Positions 10,855-22,122 of a stretch of DNA of 64,000 bases are shown here, piece after piece (positions within the stretch are counted from its first letter, which is position 1; every line of letters begins with the position of its first letter). The notes under the pieces were generated by a model that was given only the letters and a program-made list of their open reading frames with translations, was not told where the DNA came from and did no database searches. Source of the stretch: Candida dubliniensis CD36 (taxonomy: Eukaryota > Ascomycota > Pichiomycetes > Serinales > Debaryomycetaceae); contig NC_012860.1 in NCBI RefSeq assembly GCF_000026945.1, forward strand, positions 2,976,001-3,040,000, read 5' to 3'. The position numbers were made by a program, and so were the translations under genes.

Positions 10855-12741
10855 ATGCAGATTTTATCTGATACTTCAACTGATTCAAGTAATTCAAGTT
10901 TCCCATTTTATAAACCATTACTTAAAAGTAGTAAAATTGAATCAAGTATGTTTACAAATCCATTTTTGTCAATTCATGACAAGAATGGTATACAATTACT
11001 CGATTATGATAATGAGAATGACGAAGAAGAGGAAGAAGAAGAAGAGGAGGAAGATGAAATTAGTGACAATATCCTTGACGATGATAATTATGCAATAGAA
11101 GATGATGAAGAAGAAGTGGATGAAGATGATGAAGACGAAATAGTTGATGTTGATGAAGATGATGATGATGATATTGAAGAAATTGATGGTTTTGATATTA
11201 ATAATGATGACGATGATGATGATGATGATGATGATGATATTATTTTTATTGAACAACGTCAACTACCCAAAAGAAACAGTGATAGTTTATTATATGATAC
11301 ACAAGCATTGGAAGCCTATAATAAATTTCGATCCAATAGAAATAACACTAAGAATAAGAATAAGAATAAGAAAAAGCTACCTCCAGCTCGTATCAAGAAA
11401 CAACGAACTAATTCATTACCTCAATTACCACAAGCCAAATGTATTTATAATAAATTACCCAATTATATTTTACAAGGACCAAAATTGGGGAATATACGAA
11501 CCAATGTAATACCTCATCAATTGAATTTGCCACCTTGTGTCGATGAAAATGGTCATTATATTGTCAAACCAAATACTTTATTTGCCAATAGATTTATTAT
11601 TATTAAATTATTGGGTCAAGGTACATTTGGTAAAGTTGTTCAATGTTTTGATAAAATTAAAAATGAACATGTTGCCATTAAAATAATTCGTAATATTCAA
11701 AAATATCGTGATGCTGCCAAAATTGAATTGAGAGTATTATCAACATTAAAAAAATTTGATCCAGAAAATACTAATCATTGTATTCATTTAAGAGAATGTT
11801 TTGATTATCGTGGTCATATTTGTATTGTTACTGATTTACTCAAAATTTCATTATATGATTTTTTGGAAAATAATAAATATATTGGATTCCCAGGGAGTCA
11901 AATTCAATCAATAGCTAAACAATTGATACGAACAGTTTGTTTTTTACATGATTTAGGAATTATTCATACTGATTTAAAACCAGAAAATGTTTTACTTAAA
12001 GATGATAATTATCATAAATTGAAAATAACTAGTCTGACAATAATATCAGCTTATTTATCATTAAAAAATGATAAACGATCAATTAAATTTCTGAAAATAT
12101 TAAATTTAACTGATATTTATGTTATTGATTTTGGTAGTTCAATATTTGATAGTGAATATCATTCTCTGGTAGTATCAACACGACATTATCGAGCACCAGA
12201 AATTATTTTTAATTGTGGTTGGTCATTTGCTATTGATTTATGGTCAGTTGGTTGTATATTAGTTGAATTAATTATTGGTGAACCATTATTTAAAACTCAT
12301 AATGATCAAGAACATTTACATATGATTCAAAAAATATCAGGAGAATTAATTAATCAACAAATGGTTTTAATGTGTAAAAAACAAGGTTATAAAGTTGGAG
12401 AATATTTTGATGATAATTGTCAATTAATTAAATTAGAAGAATTAAAATTTATTCAATCAGTAAATCAATTGGATAGAATTGATAAATTTATTTCTAAAAG
12501 ATTAGGTATAAATCTTGATTTAAATTTATCATTAGAAGAAAATTATAATCTTAATCGAAATCACCACCACCACCACCATGAATATGATGAATTTGATGAA
12601 AATAAAATTTTATTTTATTATTATTTTGTTGATTTATTACAAAGTTTATTAAAAATTAATCCTCAAGAAAGAATTACTGCTGAAGAAGCAATGAATCATC
12701 CTTGGTTTGATTTAGGTACTATAGATGAAGGTATTGTGTGA
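10663..12741 (+). CDS. KNS1: LAMMER-type dual-specificity protein kinase Kns1
   Basis: 692 aa. The N-terminal 300 residues are low-complexity, with a Gln tract at about 49-66 and long Asp/Glu runs at about 115-195. The kinase domain runs from about 310 to 690: glycine loop GQGTFG at 318-323, VAIK with Lys340, HTDLKPEN with Asp437 and Lys439, DFG at 489-491, and STRHYRAPE at 505-513. HTDLKPEN and STRHYRAPE are hallmarks of the CLK/LAMMER family, as is the roughly 45-residue insert before DFG. The signature EHLAMMERILG is diverged here to EHLHMIQKISG at 550-560. In S. cerevisiae Kns1 acts downstream of TORC1 on RNA polymerase III and Maf1. Start at the first ATG; no intron signals seen. The Asp/Glu repeats are likely length-polymorphic. 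Confidence 0.93.
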
Positions 12742-14553
12742 CAACAACATCATCCTTCTTCCTTTCCCTCCTCCCCACGCCCCCGCCCCCCATCTTTCAA
12801 ATATGGTAAAAAGCAAACAACAAATATTATATATGTTTTTTTTTTTTTGGTTTTTTTTTTTGAGTTGAGTTGAGTTAAATTAAGTTAAGTTACGTTAAGT
12901 TAAGTTACGTTAAGTTAAGTTAATTTTAATAGTTCAATTTAGAGCTTTGACATTGTATTGTATAGTGTTTTAAAAAAAAAAAAAAAATTTGTTAACAAGT
13001 GAAGTATTACTTAAATTTCCAGGAATCATTGATTAATTGATTGGAATATATATATATATATATATATAGTATTTGGTTCTGTTAATAAGAATAGGCTTTA
13101 ATTATTTTTGGGGCCGGGGGGGGGGGTAAACAAGTAAGCAAATATTGACAACTACAATTTTATTCCTCAAAGGTAAGGAGGAAGGACTATCATAATCTCA
13201 AGATAATCTAGATAATCTACAAAGAGTTCTTGTTATTTCTCTTTTATATTTTTTGAATAATATGTATTCGATATAAGAAATGGTTTTTTTTTTTTTGTAC
13301 CTAGTTTGATTAAATCAATTTTAAAATTAATATAGGGGATATATTATACACCTCCCGTTCCCGCTCCCGCTCCCCCCTCCTGCTCCCCCCTATATGAAAA
13401 ATTTCTTAATTGGAAAAAGGATGATTCGGAGTAAATTAAACAATAAATCACTCGGCAATCAACAACAACACCACACACAGACACAAACACGAACAAACAA
13501 ACAAACAAAGAAGGAAGAAAATGGAAGGAAGGAAGGAAGGAAGGAAATGGAATGGAATTATACGAAAAACCCCAATTTCCCAGTTTTTAAAATCTAATTG
13601 AGTTATAGAAAGTTATAGAATTTCTATTAAGCAAACCAAAGCAAGCCAAAGCAAAGCAACTAATAATAATTTGAAAGTTGGTTGACTCTTTTGTGATATT
13701 ATTATTATTATTATTATTGTTAGTTCTGCTTATAATACTACTACTACTACTATTACTACTACTACTACTACTACTAGCTGTTGCTGTTGTTGTTTTGACA
13801 TTCTGTTCTATTTCCGTTTTTAGATTAATTGTTTTTTAAGGGGGGGGGGGGGGGGGGGGCGACGAGACGAATAAAGGTTATATACCCAAAAAGAAAGATT
13901 TTTTTTAGTCCTCCCTCTTCTTCTTCTTCGCCACAACTAATTGTTCGTAGAAAACTAACTTACTTTAATGTCAATTCAATATATATATTGTCATACTTTA
14001 TATTCAATTTCTCCAATAATTAATAAACCCCTCTCATTTAGGAGAATTCAAATTGAAACAAAATACTTATAACATATGTTTTAATTGTTGTAGATTGTTC
14101 TAGTAGATTCTAGATAAGTTTTTTTTTTTTTTCTTCCATTAGATTCTATAAGCTTCCATCACACAATAATAAAAAAACAAAAAAAAAAAAAATAAGGTGA
14201 GTATATTATATGCAGTACATTTGCAACCCACACATTTGAACTTCTTTGCTATTCTTCTATAATAACTATTAGAATGCATGAATGAATGAATGAATGAGGA
14301 GAGGGAGAGGGAGAGGGAGTGACGGGTTGTAAAAGGAAATTTCGGCAACAATATAAATATATCCTTAAATTACTTTTTTTCCAAAAAATTAATTTTTCAA
14401 ATTTCAATTCTATCTTCTACTTCTACTTGTTTTTTATTCTTGTCAATTCAATTCGAATTAATAGAATATATATTTTCCATTAATTATAAAACACAAACTA
14501 CATTAAACAAATTATATAAACACACACTCACACACACATATATATATATTAAA
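12742..14553. other. Intergenic KNS1 to HSP70
   Basis: 1.8 kb with no convincing gene. It contains a GTTAA/GTTAC pentamer array near 12863-12922, AT repeats near 13048-13068, a G run near 13120-13127, GGAA repeats near 13525-13545, ACT repeats near 13737-13777 and a run of about 20 G at 13840-13859. The last 250 bases hold HSP70 promoter elements, listed separately. Confidence 0.6.
14336..14359 (+). promoter_or_regulatory. Heat-shock element and TATA box of HSP70
   Basis: GAAATTTC at 14336-14343 fits the GAAnnTTC core of a heat-shock element. TATAAATA follows at 14352-14359, about 195 bases before the HSP70 start codon. A GAGGGA array at about 14298-14320 lies just upstream. An Hsf1 site directly beside a TATA box suits an inducible SSA-class gene. 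This is a motif match only. Confidence 0.5.
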
Positions 14554-16533
14554 ATGTCTAAAGCTGTTGGTATTGATTTAGGTACAACTTATTCTTGTGT
14601 TGCTCATTTTGCCAATGATAGAGTTGAAATTATTGCTAATGATCAAGGTAATAGAACAACACCTTCATTTGTTGCTTTCACCGATACAGAAAGATTAATT
14701 GGTGATGCTGCTAAAAATCAAGCTGCTATGAATCCAGCTAATACTGTTTTTGATGCTAAACGTTTAATTGGTAGAAAATTTGATGATCCAGAAGTTATAA
14801 ATGATGCTAAACATTTCCCATTTAAAGTTATTGATAAAGCTGGTAAACCAGTTATTCAAGTTGAATATAAAGGTGAAACTAAAACTTTTTCACCAGAAGA
14901 AATTTCTTCAATGGTTTTAACTAAAATGAAAGAAATTGCTGAAGGTTATTTAGGTACTACAGTTAAAGATGCTGTTGTTACTGTTCCAGCTTATTTTAAT
15001 GATTCTCAAAGACAAGCTACTAAAGATGCTGGTACCATTGCTGGTTTGAATGTTTTAAGAATTATTAATGAACCTACTGCTGCTGCCATTGCTTATGGTT
15101 TAGATAAAAAAGGTTCAAGAGGTGAACATAATGTTTTGATTTTTGATTTGGGTGGTGGTACTTTTGATGTTTCATTATTAGCCATTGATGAAGGTATTTT
15201 TGAAGTTAAAGCTACTGCAGGTGATACTCATTTGGGTGGTGAAGATTTTGATAATAGATTAGTCAATTTTTTTATTCAAGAATTTAAGAGGAAAAATAAA
15301 AAAGATATTTCTACTAATCAAAGAGCTTTAAGAAGATTAAGAACTGCTTGTGAAAGAGCCAAGAGAACTTTATCTTCTTCAGCTCAAACTTCAATTGAAA
15401 TTGATTCTTTATATGAAGGTATTGATTTTTATACTTCAATCACTAGAGCTAGATTTGAAGAATTATGTGCTGATTTATTTAGATCAACTTTAGATCCAGT
15501 TGGTAAAGTATTAGCTGATGCTAAAATTGATAAATCTCAAGTTGAAGAAATTGTTTTAGTTGGTGGGTCAACAAGAATTCCTAAAATTCAAAAATTGGTT
15601 TCTGATTTCTTTAATGGTAAAGAATTGAATAAATCTATTAATCCAGATGAAGCTGTTGCTTATGGTGCTGCTGTTCAAGCAGCAATTTTAACTGGTGATA
15701 CTTCTTCCAAAACTCAAGATATTTTATTATTGGATGTTGCTCCATTATCATTAGGTATTGAAACTGCTGGTGGTATCATGACTAAATTGATTCCAAGAAA
15801 TTCTACTATTCCAACTAAAAAATCAGAAACTTTTTCTACTTATGCTGATAATCAACCAGGTGTTTTAATTCAAGTATTTGAAGGTGAAAGAGCTAAAACT
15901 AAAGACAACAACTTGTTAGGTAAATTTGAATTATCAGGAATTCCACCAGCTCCAAGAGGAGTTCCACAAATTGAAGTTACATTTGATATTGATGCTAATG
16001 GTATTTTGAATGTTTCTGCTTTAGAAAAAGGTACTGGTAAAACTCAAAAAATTACTATTACTAATGATAAAGGTAGATTATCTAAAGAAGAAATTGATAA
16101 AATGGTTAGTGAAGCTGAAAAATTCAAAGAAGAAGATGAAAAAGAAGCAGCTAGAGTTCAAGCTAAAAATCAATTGGAATCTTATGCTTATTCTTTGAAA
16201 AATACTATTAATGATGGTGAAATGAAAGATAAAATTGGTGCTGATGATAAAGAAAAATTAACTAAAGCTATTGATGAAACTATTTCTTGGTTAGATTCTT
16301 CTCAAGCTGCTTCAACTGATGAATATGAAGATAAACGTAAAGAATTAGAATCAGTTGCTAATCCAATCATTAGTGGTGCTTATGGTGGAGCTGGTGGAGC
16401 TGGAGCTGCTCCAGGTGCCGGTGGATTCCCTGGTGCTGCTCCAGGTGCCGGTGGCTTCCCTGGTGGTGCTGGTGGTCCAGGAGGTGCTACTGGTGGTGAA
16501 TCTAGTGGTCCAACTGTTGAAGAAGTTGATTAA
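14554..16533 (+). CDS. HSP70: Cytosolic Hsp70 chaperone, SSA class
   Basis: 659 aa from the ATG at 14554 ([14 protein letters not shown]). An in-frame extension upstream to 14440 is non-conserved leader. The ATPase domain spans about 1-385 with the phosphate-binding loops [21 protein letters not shown] and [14 protein letters not shown]. The substrate-binding beta domain and helical lid follow, then a Gly/Ala/Pro-rich tail with repeated GAGGFPG units ending in EEVD, the cytosolic TPR-docking signal. It folds nascent and stress-denatured proteins and helps translocation. In C. albicans, Hsp70s of this class are also found on the cell surface, where they bind antimicrobial peptides. Codon use is strongly biased (GGT, GCT, AGA, TTG/TTA), as expected of a highly expressed gene. 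The EEVD end excludes the ribosome-bound SSB class and organellar Hsp70s. Confidence 0.97.
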   Translation: MSKAVGIDLGTTYSCVAHFANDRVEIIANDQGNRTTPSFVAFTDTERLIGDAAKNQAAMNPANTVFDAKRLIGRKFDDPEVINDAKHFPFKVIDKAGKPVIQVEYKGETKTFSPEEISSMVLTKMKEIAEGYLGTTVKDAVVTVPAYFNDSQRQATKDAGTIAGLNVLRIINEPTAAAIAYGLDKKGSRGEHNVLIFDLGGGTFDVSLLAIDEGIFEVKATAGDTHLGGEDFDNRLVNFFIQEFKRKNKKDISTNQRALRRLRTACERAKRTLSSSAQTSIEIDSLYEGIDFYTSITRARFEELCADLFRSTLDPVGKVLADAKIDKSQVEEIVLVGGSTRIPKIQKLVSDFFNGKELNKSINPDEAVAYGAAVQAAILTGDTSSKTQDILLLDVAPLSLGIETAGGIMTKLIPRNSTIPTKKSETFSTYADNQPGVLIQVFEGERAKTKDNNLLGKFELSGIPPAPRGVPQIEVTFDIDANGILNVSALEKGTGKTQKITITNDKGRLSKEEIDKMVSEAEKFKEEDEKEAARVQAKNQLESYAYSLKNTINDGEMKDKIGADDKEKLTKAIDETISWLDSSQAASTDEYEDKRKELESVANPIISGAYGGAGGAGAAPGAGGFPGAAPGAGGFPGGAGGPGGATGGESSGPTVEEVD

Positions 16534-16778
16534 ATGAATTAAATATTGGTGCCTACTGGTGTGTATGGTGGGGGGGAGTTGGCTTTTAGCTTTTAAATGG
16601 TTTTATTTTATTTTATTTCGTTCATTTCAAGCACAATATAGAACAATTTTTTTGTTTTTTTTTTTTGTTTAGGGAGATTGTTTTATCAAATTATTGTTAT
16701 TCTTTTTTTTTTTTTTTATGTATTTAGCTACTATTTTAGTTTATATATATATATATCTATCTATTTGAAATTTCTTGT

Positions 16779-17583
16779 CTATTTTTTAATTTCATTAATT
16801 ATACATAAAGAACAAGTAATTATCCAAATATTAACAAGTATAATACCAATTTTTTTATTAATTTGCCAATTATTTTTCGGTATAATATAAATTAAATAAC
16901 TTAAAGTTATAAATAATGATAAACAAATAATAATCAAAGTATTTGTTAATTTCAATTCAAGTTTATTTCCTTCTCCTTCTCTTCTTCCAATTATTATTAT
17001 CAATCCATTTAAACCTAATGAACAAATAGCTAATAAAGGACCACCAAAACATGCAGTAAATGCCATTATTGGTTTACCCATTATAGCAATAGTATAATTT
17101 GATGAAAAATCACCAATTGAATTACCTAATGCAAAAATTGTTAATCCTAAAATATCTTGACTTAATTGATAAATTATTGATATAATATATAAAATATTAA
17201 TAATTTCATTAGAAATTAATGAAATCCAACAAATTGATAATATAAATCCAATTATACTCATATAAATATTAATAAATTTTATACGAGAAATAAATATTGA
17301 TGATAATGATAAGGATGATGATATATATTGATATTTGGGATAATAAATATTGATAATTATGATTAAACCACTAGATATCAATAATGAAATAAGTATTAAT
17401 ATTATTTTTGATGATGATGATGATAAAGTATTACCAAATAAACTGAACATTAAAAATAATATTCCTGGGAATGTTTGAATAAGTAATAATTGTTTATCTT
17501 GTAAATAATCAAATCTTGTTACCCTTATAGTAGTAGTAGTAGTAGTAGAAGTTGTTGTTGTTGTTGATGATGATGAAGAATCT

Positions 17584-17614
<31 letters not shown>

Positions 17615-19001
17615 AGGTTAGATTATGAATATCATTCATTATAAGATTTATTGTATTTTCATCTCTAATTGGGGTAGTTAATTTTAATGATAATTGAATT
17701 GGTAAACTAATAATAAAATAAAATTTATCATATATGGAAAATTCATACCATTGATTCAATTGTGGTAATAATAAATGTAATAAATCTTTTGCTTTCAAAT
17801 TAAATGATGAATTATTGTTAGTGGTAGTAGTGGTAGTAGGTGTAGGTATAGTTGTTGGTGTAGAAGTGGGAGTAACAGTAACAGTTTCATTGACATTGGC
17901 TAATAATTGTCTAGTTGAATTCAATTGAATTGTTCCCTTTATTTTCGAATGTTGATCTAAATCATTAAGTAACATTTTCAATCCAAAATGCCCACCAACA
18001 GAAGTTGCAGCAGCAGCAGCAGCAGCAGTAGAGGAAACAGTAATATTACTACTACCAGTTGAAAATTCGTATTGTAAATTATCAACTTCATCATTAATTT
18101 GTTGTAAATCCAAATCATCTATTGTTGGTAATGATGCAATTGAATCAAGATAAATTTCATCAATATTATTACTATTACTATGATTATTATGATTATTCAC
18201 ATCATCATTTTCAACACTATATTGTCCTCTTGATCTTTGTTCACGTAATAATCTATTAATTCTAATTTTCTTTTGTGAATGAGAATATATTGCTATTCCA
18301 ACATATATGATATAACAACTCATCAATAATATACAAATCAATAAATTTAATTCACCAATAATAAATGAAATCATCATTAATGTAAACACCATAATATACA
18401 TGATCCAATCTCGAAGAAATAAATTTTTGGGAACATTAAATGGTTCAATTATAGCTATTGTTCCTATAACAATGGTCATAATAAATAAACTAGCACCAAT
18501 TAATTCAGCAATGGCAAGATTTAAAGAATTTGAATTAATGGCATGATAAGTACCAAATACATCAGGTGAACTATTCCCAAATGCTAATAATGTTAATCCA
18601 GCTAAAGTATCAGGTAATTTTAAAAATTGTGATATAGTATATAAATTAGGACATAAATATTCTGATGCTATTATACCAACTGATATAAAACAAAATATTA
18701 AACAACTAATTAATGGTAAAATTGTTAATATTGATAATATATTAGTTGAAATAGGGGAGAAAAGTAATAATTGACAATAATATAATTTATAATAATTTAT
18801 TAATCCATTGGATTGACAATTATTATCTTTAATGAATTGACATTGTTGTGATAATGGTTGATTTATTACTAATGAACAATCTGAATTATTAAATTGATTG
18901 TTTATTTGTAATATGGTACTGGTATTGGTATTGGTATTGAATGCTAGTACTACTGTTGATGACCATAGAAGAAGAAACGAAAGAAAATAAAATGGTTTCA
19001 T
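16779..19001 (-). CDS. Cation/Ca2+ exchanger family membrane protein (YDL206W-like)
   Basis: 740 aa. It opens with a probable signal peptide (MKPFYFLSFLLLWSSTVVLA). Two sodium/calcium exchanger repeats follow, separated by a long loop rich in Asn, Ser and Thr. The first alpha repeat, about residues 133-190, contains LLAFGNSSPDVFGTY. The second, about 630-690, contains TIFALGNSIGDFSSNY. The acidic and polar residues in these motifs form the ion site in the NCX/NCKX/CCX superfamily. The architecture and length fit the yeast YDL206W and human NCLX/NCKX6 group, so transport of Ca2+ against Na+, Li+ or H+ across an internal membrane is likely. The loop carries an Ala run and Thr/Ser/Asn microsatellites. 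It is convergent with HSP70 across about 245 bases. Confidence 0.85.
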
Positions 19002-19215
19002 AGGAAGTGGGACATGAAGTAAACGTTGAATTATAGGTTGAATGTTAATATTAATTAATAGAGAAATGATTAATTGGCAAATTTTTTTTTTTTTTTTTGG
19101 TTACCAATGTTTAGTTCGTGTCATATTGCGCCAGGCTTTGACCATAGGTTTACTGAGTAGTCAGACTAGTCCTTCTTTCCGTCTAGAGATTAATATTTGA
19201 ACGTTAAATCAATGC

Positions 19216-19248
<33 letters not shown>

Positions 19249-20028
19249 TACAAAAATACCATTGTTTCTGCCCTCTTCTTCTTCTTACTTGAAGAATCAC
19301 ACACACACACACTAATACATTAACAATAATACAATAAAGAGAAACAGTCTTATTACTATTATTATTATTATTATAATTACTAAATGTACCGCTGATCATT
19401 GCACCATCCCCCATACGGGCACACGAAGGTAAACCCTTAGAAATGAAAATAGAAATCTATTTTTATTCAACAAATGAGATGCTGCACCCAAGATCAATGG
19501 CATAATTTATTCTCCAGTCCACCAAAAAGTAAAACACAACAATATCCCAATGGTCATGGGTCAAGAACGCCCAAATTAATTCGGGTTCAACCTCAAAGGA
19601 ATGCTTTAACGTTGCTAATGGCTGTGAATTTTGCGTTAAAGAAGAAGAAGAAGAAAAAAAAGAAGAAGAAGAAGAAAAATTTTTTTTTTTTCTAACTTAA
19701 TGAGAGTGAAAATGATTTGGTTTATATAATAATACTTGGTGATGATTGATATTGTGCACGACCATAAAATAGAATGAAATGACAATCACTTTTGTTAGGG
19801 CTTTGAGTATAATCAAATAGATAATGACTTTTACATAGTCATGTCAACCACTAGAGGTTATAAAATAAACACAAGAAAAAAAGAGAAAAGGTATTACTAG
19901 TTGGTCATTAAGAAATTGTATTGGTTAAATATAAATATCTATTGGATTGTAATGAATATGTGTGCATAGTCTAATCTCATAAATTTTTGAAACATATAAA
20001 GCTAGATCTATATTCATGTGCTATCTAA
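19002..20028. other. Intergenic between exchanger and lipase genes
   Basis: 1.0 kb between the exchanger start and the lipase stop, both on minus. No supported CDS. The part at about 19380-19695 is less AT-rich than its surroundings and has inverted repeats (see the separate entry). Elsewhere there are CAT triplets near 19227-19248, CA repeats near 19300-19313 and a poly(T) tract near 19083-19098. Confidence 0.6.
19380..19695 (+). ncRNA. Possible structured RNA with terminal T tract
   Basis: A more complex sequence patch in otherwise simple intergenic DNA. CTTTAACG at 19604-19611 pairs perfectly with CGTTAAAG at 19634-19641, and a weaker stem (CCC/GGGTTC type) sits at about 19565-19588. A GAA-rich tract and a run of 12 or so T end the patch at about 19679-19691, which could serve as a Pol III-type terminator. 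I match it to no known snRNA, snoRNA, SRP or RNase P sequence. The 73-aa ORF across it is mostly poly-Lys at its end and unconvincing. Confidence 0.2.
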
Positions 20029-21741
20029 TCATGAGCGAAATTTCATTTCATTATTATTATTATTATTTATATCTAACAGGTCATCATCAGCATCATTCAA
20101 CTCCAAAGCATCTTCATGTAATCGTAAATTCTTACTATTCAATTGAGGATGATTATGTTTATCTTCAATCATCAATTCTAAATCTTGGTTATTAATACCA
20201 TTAATATTATAACCCAAAGAAAATTCCAGTTTTTCTAATCTTTCAAGCACTAATTTAAATACATCTTGATAAACATTTTCACCCCATAAAGTGTCCATAT
20301 GTTCATAACCAGGACATAATATCAATTCCAATTTATTTTGCATTTTATGATTATTATCAACAATTAAATTTTTGGTTTTATTTATATCAACCAAAATATC
20401 ATTATCACCATAAAATAACATCATAGGGACATCTAAATGATCAGCTATAGGAAATGGTGCTACTCTATTACCTTTTTGTTTCAGTTTATGTGATAAACAT
20501 GATAATTTAGTGATTCCATAACAACAAGTTTCATCAAACATTTGAAATCTTCCAGCTTTAATTATTTGAAACCAATGTAATAATGATTTCACAGAAGAAT
20601 TTGAAAACATATGAGGATAACCAATTTCTTTTTGTGATTGAGATATATTAGATCCTGTCCAACCAAATAATAATTGTAATGATTTATCAACAACTTTTTC
20701 ATATAATGATGGACCAAAAATTGTATACCAAAATGATACCGATGGCATAATTGCTCTTCTTCCAAATAAACTAAATAAAAAAGAATTATCATTAGCCGCT
20801 TGATTAACAATTAATTTAAAAATTGGATGATTTAAATTTTGTGGGATAATTGCTGGTGATAATCCAATAAATATTTTAATATATGAATTCAATTGTGGAT
20901 ATAAACTTAAACTAGCAAAAAATTGGGAACATCCTTGAGAAAATCCAATATAAATTATTTGTAAATCTGAATTTGTTAAAGTTGAAGTTGAAGATGATAA
21001 TACTGTTGGTGATACAGCATTGGTACTTGGATGATGGTGGTGGTGATAATGATTATTATTATTGTTGTTGTTGTTGTTGTTATTATTATTATTGCTAACT
21101 TGATAATAATAATTTTTAATATATGTTAAACAATCAGGAATATCATAATATGAAAATTCATCTAATGAAAAATCCCAAAATTTAGGATCTGATGCCGATA
21201 ATTTTAAATGTTTTCTAGAATATTTATTACCTCGATTATTCCCTAACCAAACTTCATAACCTAAATCCACTAATAAATAAGGTAATGTTTTATATTTGTT
21301 AGTGCCCAAAACAAATAATTCTGAATTTGTCATTAATCCATGATGAAAATAAACTATTTTGGAAAGATTGACATTACTAGATGTATGACGATGACAATGA
21401 TGATATGGATTTGTTTGTATTTTCTCCAATTTATGAATAACTAATAAATATCCATCTCTAGTAGTGACCACATGTTCTCTAACTTTATAACCATGTACTT
21501 CAACTATTTCATTAATATCTTTAGCATTAACTAACCTGGTTTTAACGTGGTTGTTGTTGTTGTTGTTGTTGTTATCACATTGATTTGATGAAGTATTGGT
21601 AGTTGGAACATCAACATCACCAGATGTTATAAATGAATCAACTCCTAGTAAACTAGATAGATATAGGAAAACAATTTTCAGTAATAAGACTGATACATTA
21701 AATAAGGTTGATATTAGAGATATTTCTTCATGAACTGGCAT
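20029..21741 (-). CDS. Steryl-ester hydrolase / acid-lipase family (TGL1/YEH type)
   Basis: 570 aa. An N-terminal hydrophobic segment (about 10-32) probably anchors the protein in the ER or a lipid droplet. The acid-lipase region follows (VHGYKVREHVVTTRDGYLL). The alpha/beta-hydrolase core shows HHGLMTNSELF, the nucleophile motif GFSQG with Ser268, an acid residue in YGDNDILVD (Asp446 or Asp448) and the general base in CPGYEHMD (His481). This Ser-Asp-His set and the GNNRGNKYSRKH block are typical of yeast steryl-ester hydrolases Tgl1, Yeh1 and Yeh2, which release sterol from stored esters. Asn-rich (about 65-75 and 220-235) and His-rich tracts interrupt the protein and are likely variable. 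I cannot choose between TGL1 and YEH orthology by eye. Confidence 0.85.
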   Translation of the reverse strand: MPVHEEISLISTLFNVSVLLLKIVFLYLSSLLGVDSFITSGDVDVPTTNTSSNQCDNNNNNNNNHVKTRLVNAKDINEIVEVHGYKVREHVVTTRDGYLLVIHKLEKIQTNPYHHCHRHTSSNVNLSKIVYFHHGLMTNSELFVLGTNKYKTLPYLLVDLGYEVWLGNNRGNKYSRKHLKLSASDPKFWDFSLDEFSYYDIPDCLTYIKNYYYQVSNNNNNNNNNNNNNNHYHHHHHPSTNAVSPTVLSSSTSTLTNSDLQIIYIGFSQGCSQFFASLSLYPQLNSYIKIFIGLSPAIIPQNLNHPIFKLIVNQAANDNSFLFSLFGRRAIMPSVSFWYTIFGPSLYEKVVDKSLQLLFGWTGSNISQSQKEIGYPHMFSNSSVKSLLHWFQIIKAGRFQMFDETCCYGITKLSCLSHKLKQKGNRVAPFPIADHLDVPMMLFYGDNDILVDINKTKNLIVDNNHKMQNKLELILCPGYEHMDTLWGENVYQDVFKLVLERLEKLEFSLGYNINGINNQDLELMIEDKHNHPQLNSKNLRLHEDALELNDADDDLLDINNNNNNEMKFRS

Positions 21742-21882
21742 AATATTTGGAATTGGATTATTGTTGATGTTGTTTGTGGACTGAAAATAAAAATAAAAAA
21801 AAAAAAAACAAGCAACAATTGAGTGATGATAGAGAGTGATTTTATAACAAGCAACAAAAGAAAAAAAAAAAAAAAGAGAAAG

Positions 21883-22077
21883 TCAATTCTGTTGAAAAAT
21901 AAAATTCATCTCGTTATTTGTCACGATTTCTGTAGCCTGCACACTGACCAGAGGTGTCAGTAATGTCGTATTTGCGGTAACATTGGACAGTTCATTCGTT
22001 ACTTCAGTGGACGTAGTTGGGGTAATGTTGGATTCAGGCATGGACCTTTTCTTAGCTCTTCTTGATACTGGTGGCAT
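21883..22077 (-). CDS. Gag-like 64-aa fragment, possibly a retroelement remnant
   Basis: ORF beginning MPPVSRRAKKRS, then a Ser/Thr/Asn/Val-rich stretch, ending abruptly beside a poly(A) tract. A basic N-terminus and polar body resemble the first residues of Ty1/copia Gag proteins. The region immediately upstream on the same strand (22100-22585) is leader-like and repetitive and begins TGTTGG, the usual start of Ty1/copia LTRs. It could be a truncated retrotransposon 5' end or simply an unrelated small gene. I do not recognise it firmly. Confidence 0.3.
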   Translation of the reverse strand: MPPVSRRAKKRSMPESNITPTTSTEVTNELSNVTANTTLLTPLVSVQATEIVTNNEMNFIFQQN

Positions 22078-22122
22078 TAATCACTATAATAATAATACTT
22101 ATATTTAATATACTTCAGTGAT

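Noticed and set aside
10703..11509. Overlapping ORFs inside KNS1 rich in Asn, Met-Ile or Ile
   Set aside because: Frame shadows of the Gln and Asp/Glu codon repeats in the kinase gene.
14440..14553. N-terminal extension of HSP70
   Set aside because: In-frame leader only; Hsp70 proteins start at [10 protein letters not shown] and the extension is low-complexity.
19474..19695. 73-aa ORF ending in poly-Lys/poly-Phe
   Set aside because: The end is simple repeat and the first half has no recognisable pattern. The segment is better considered as possible RNA.
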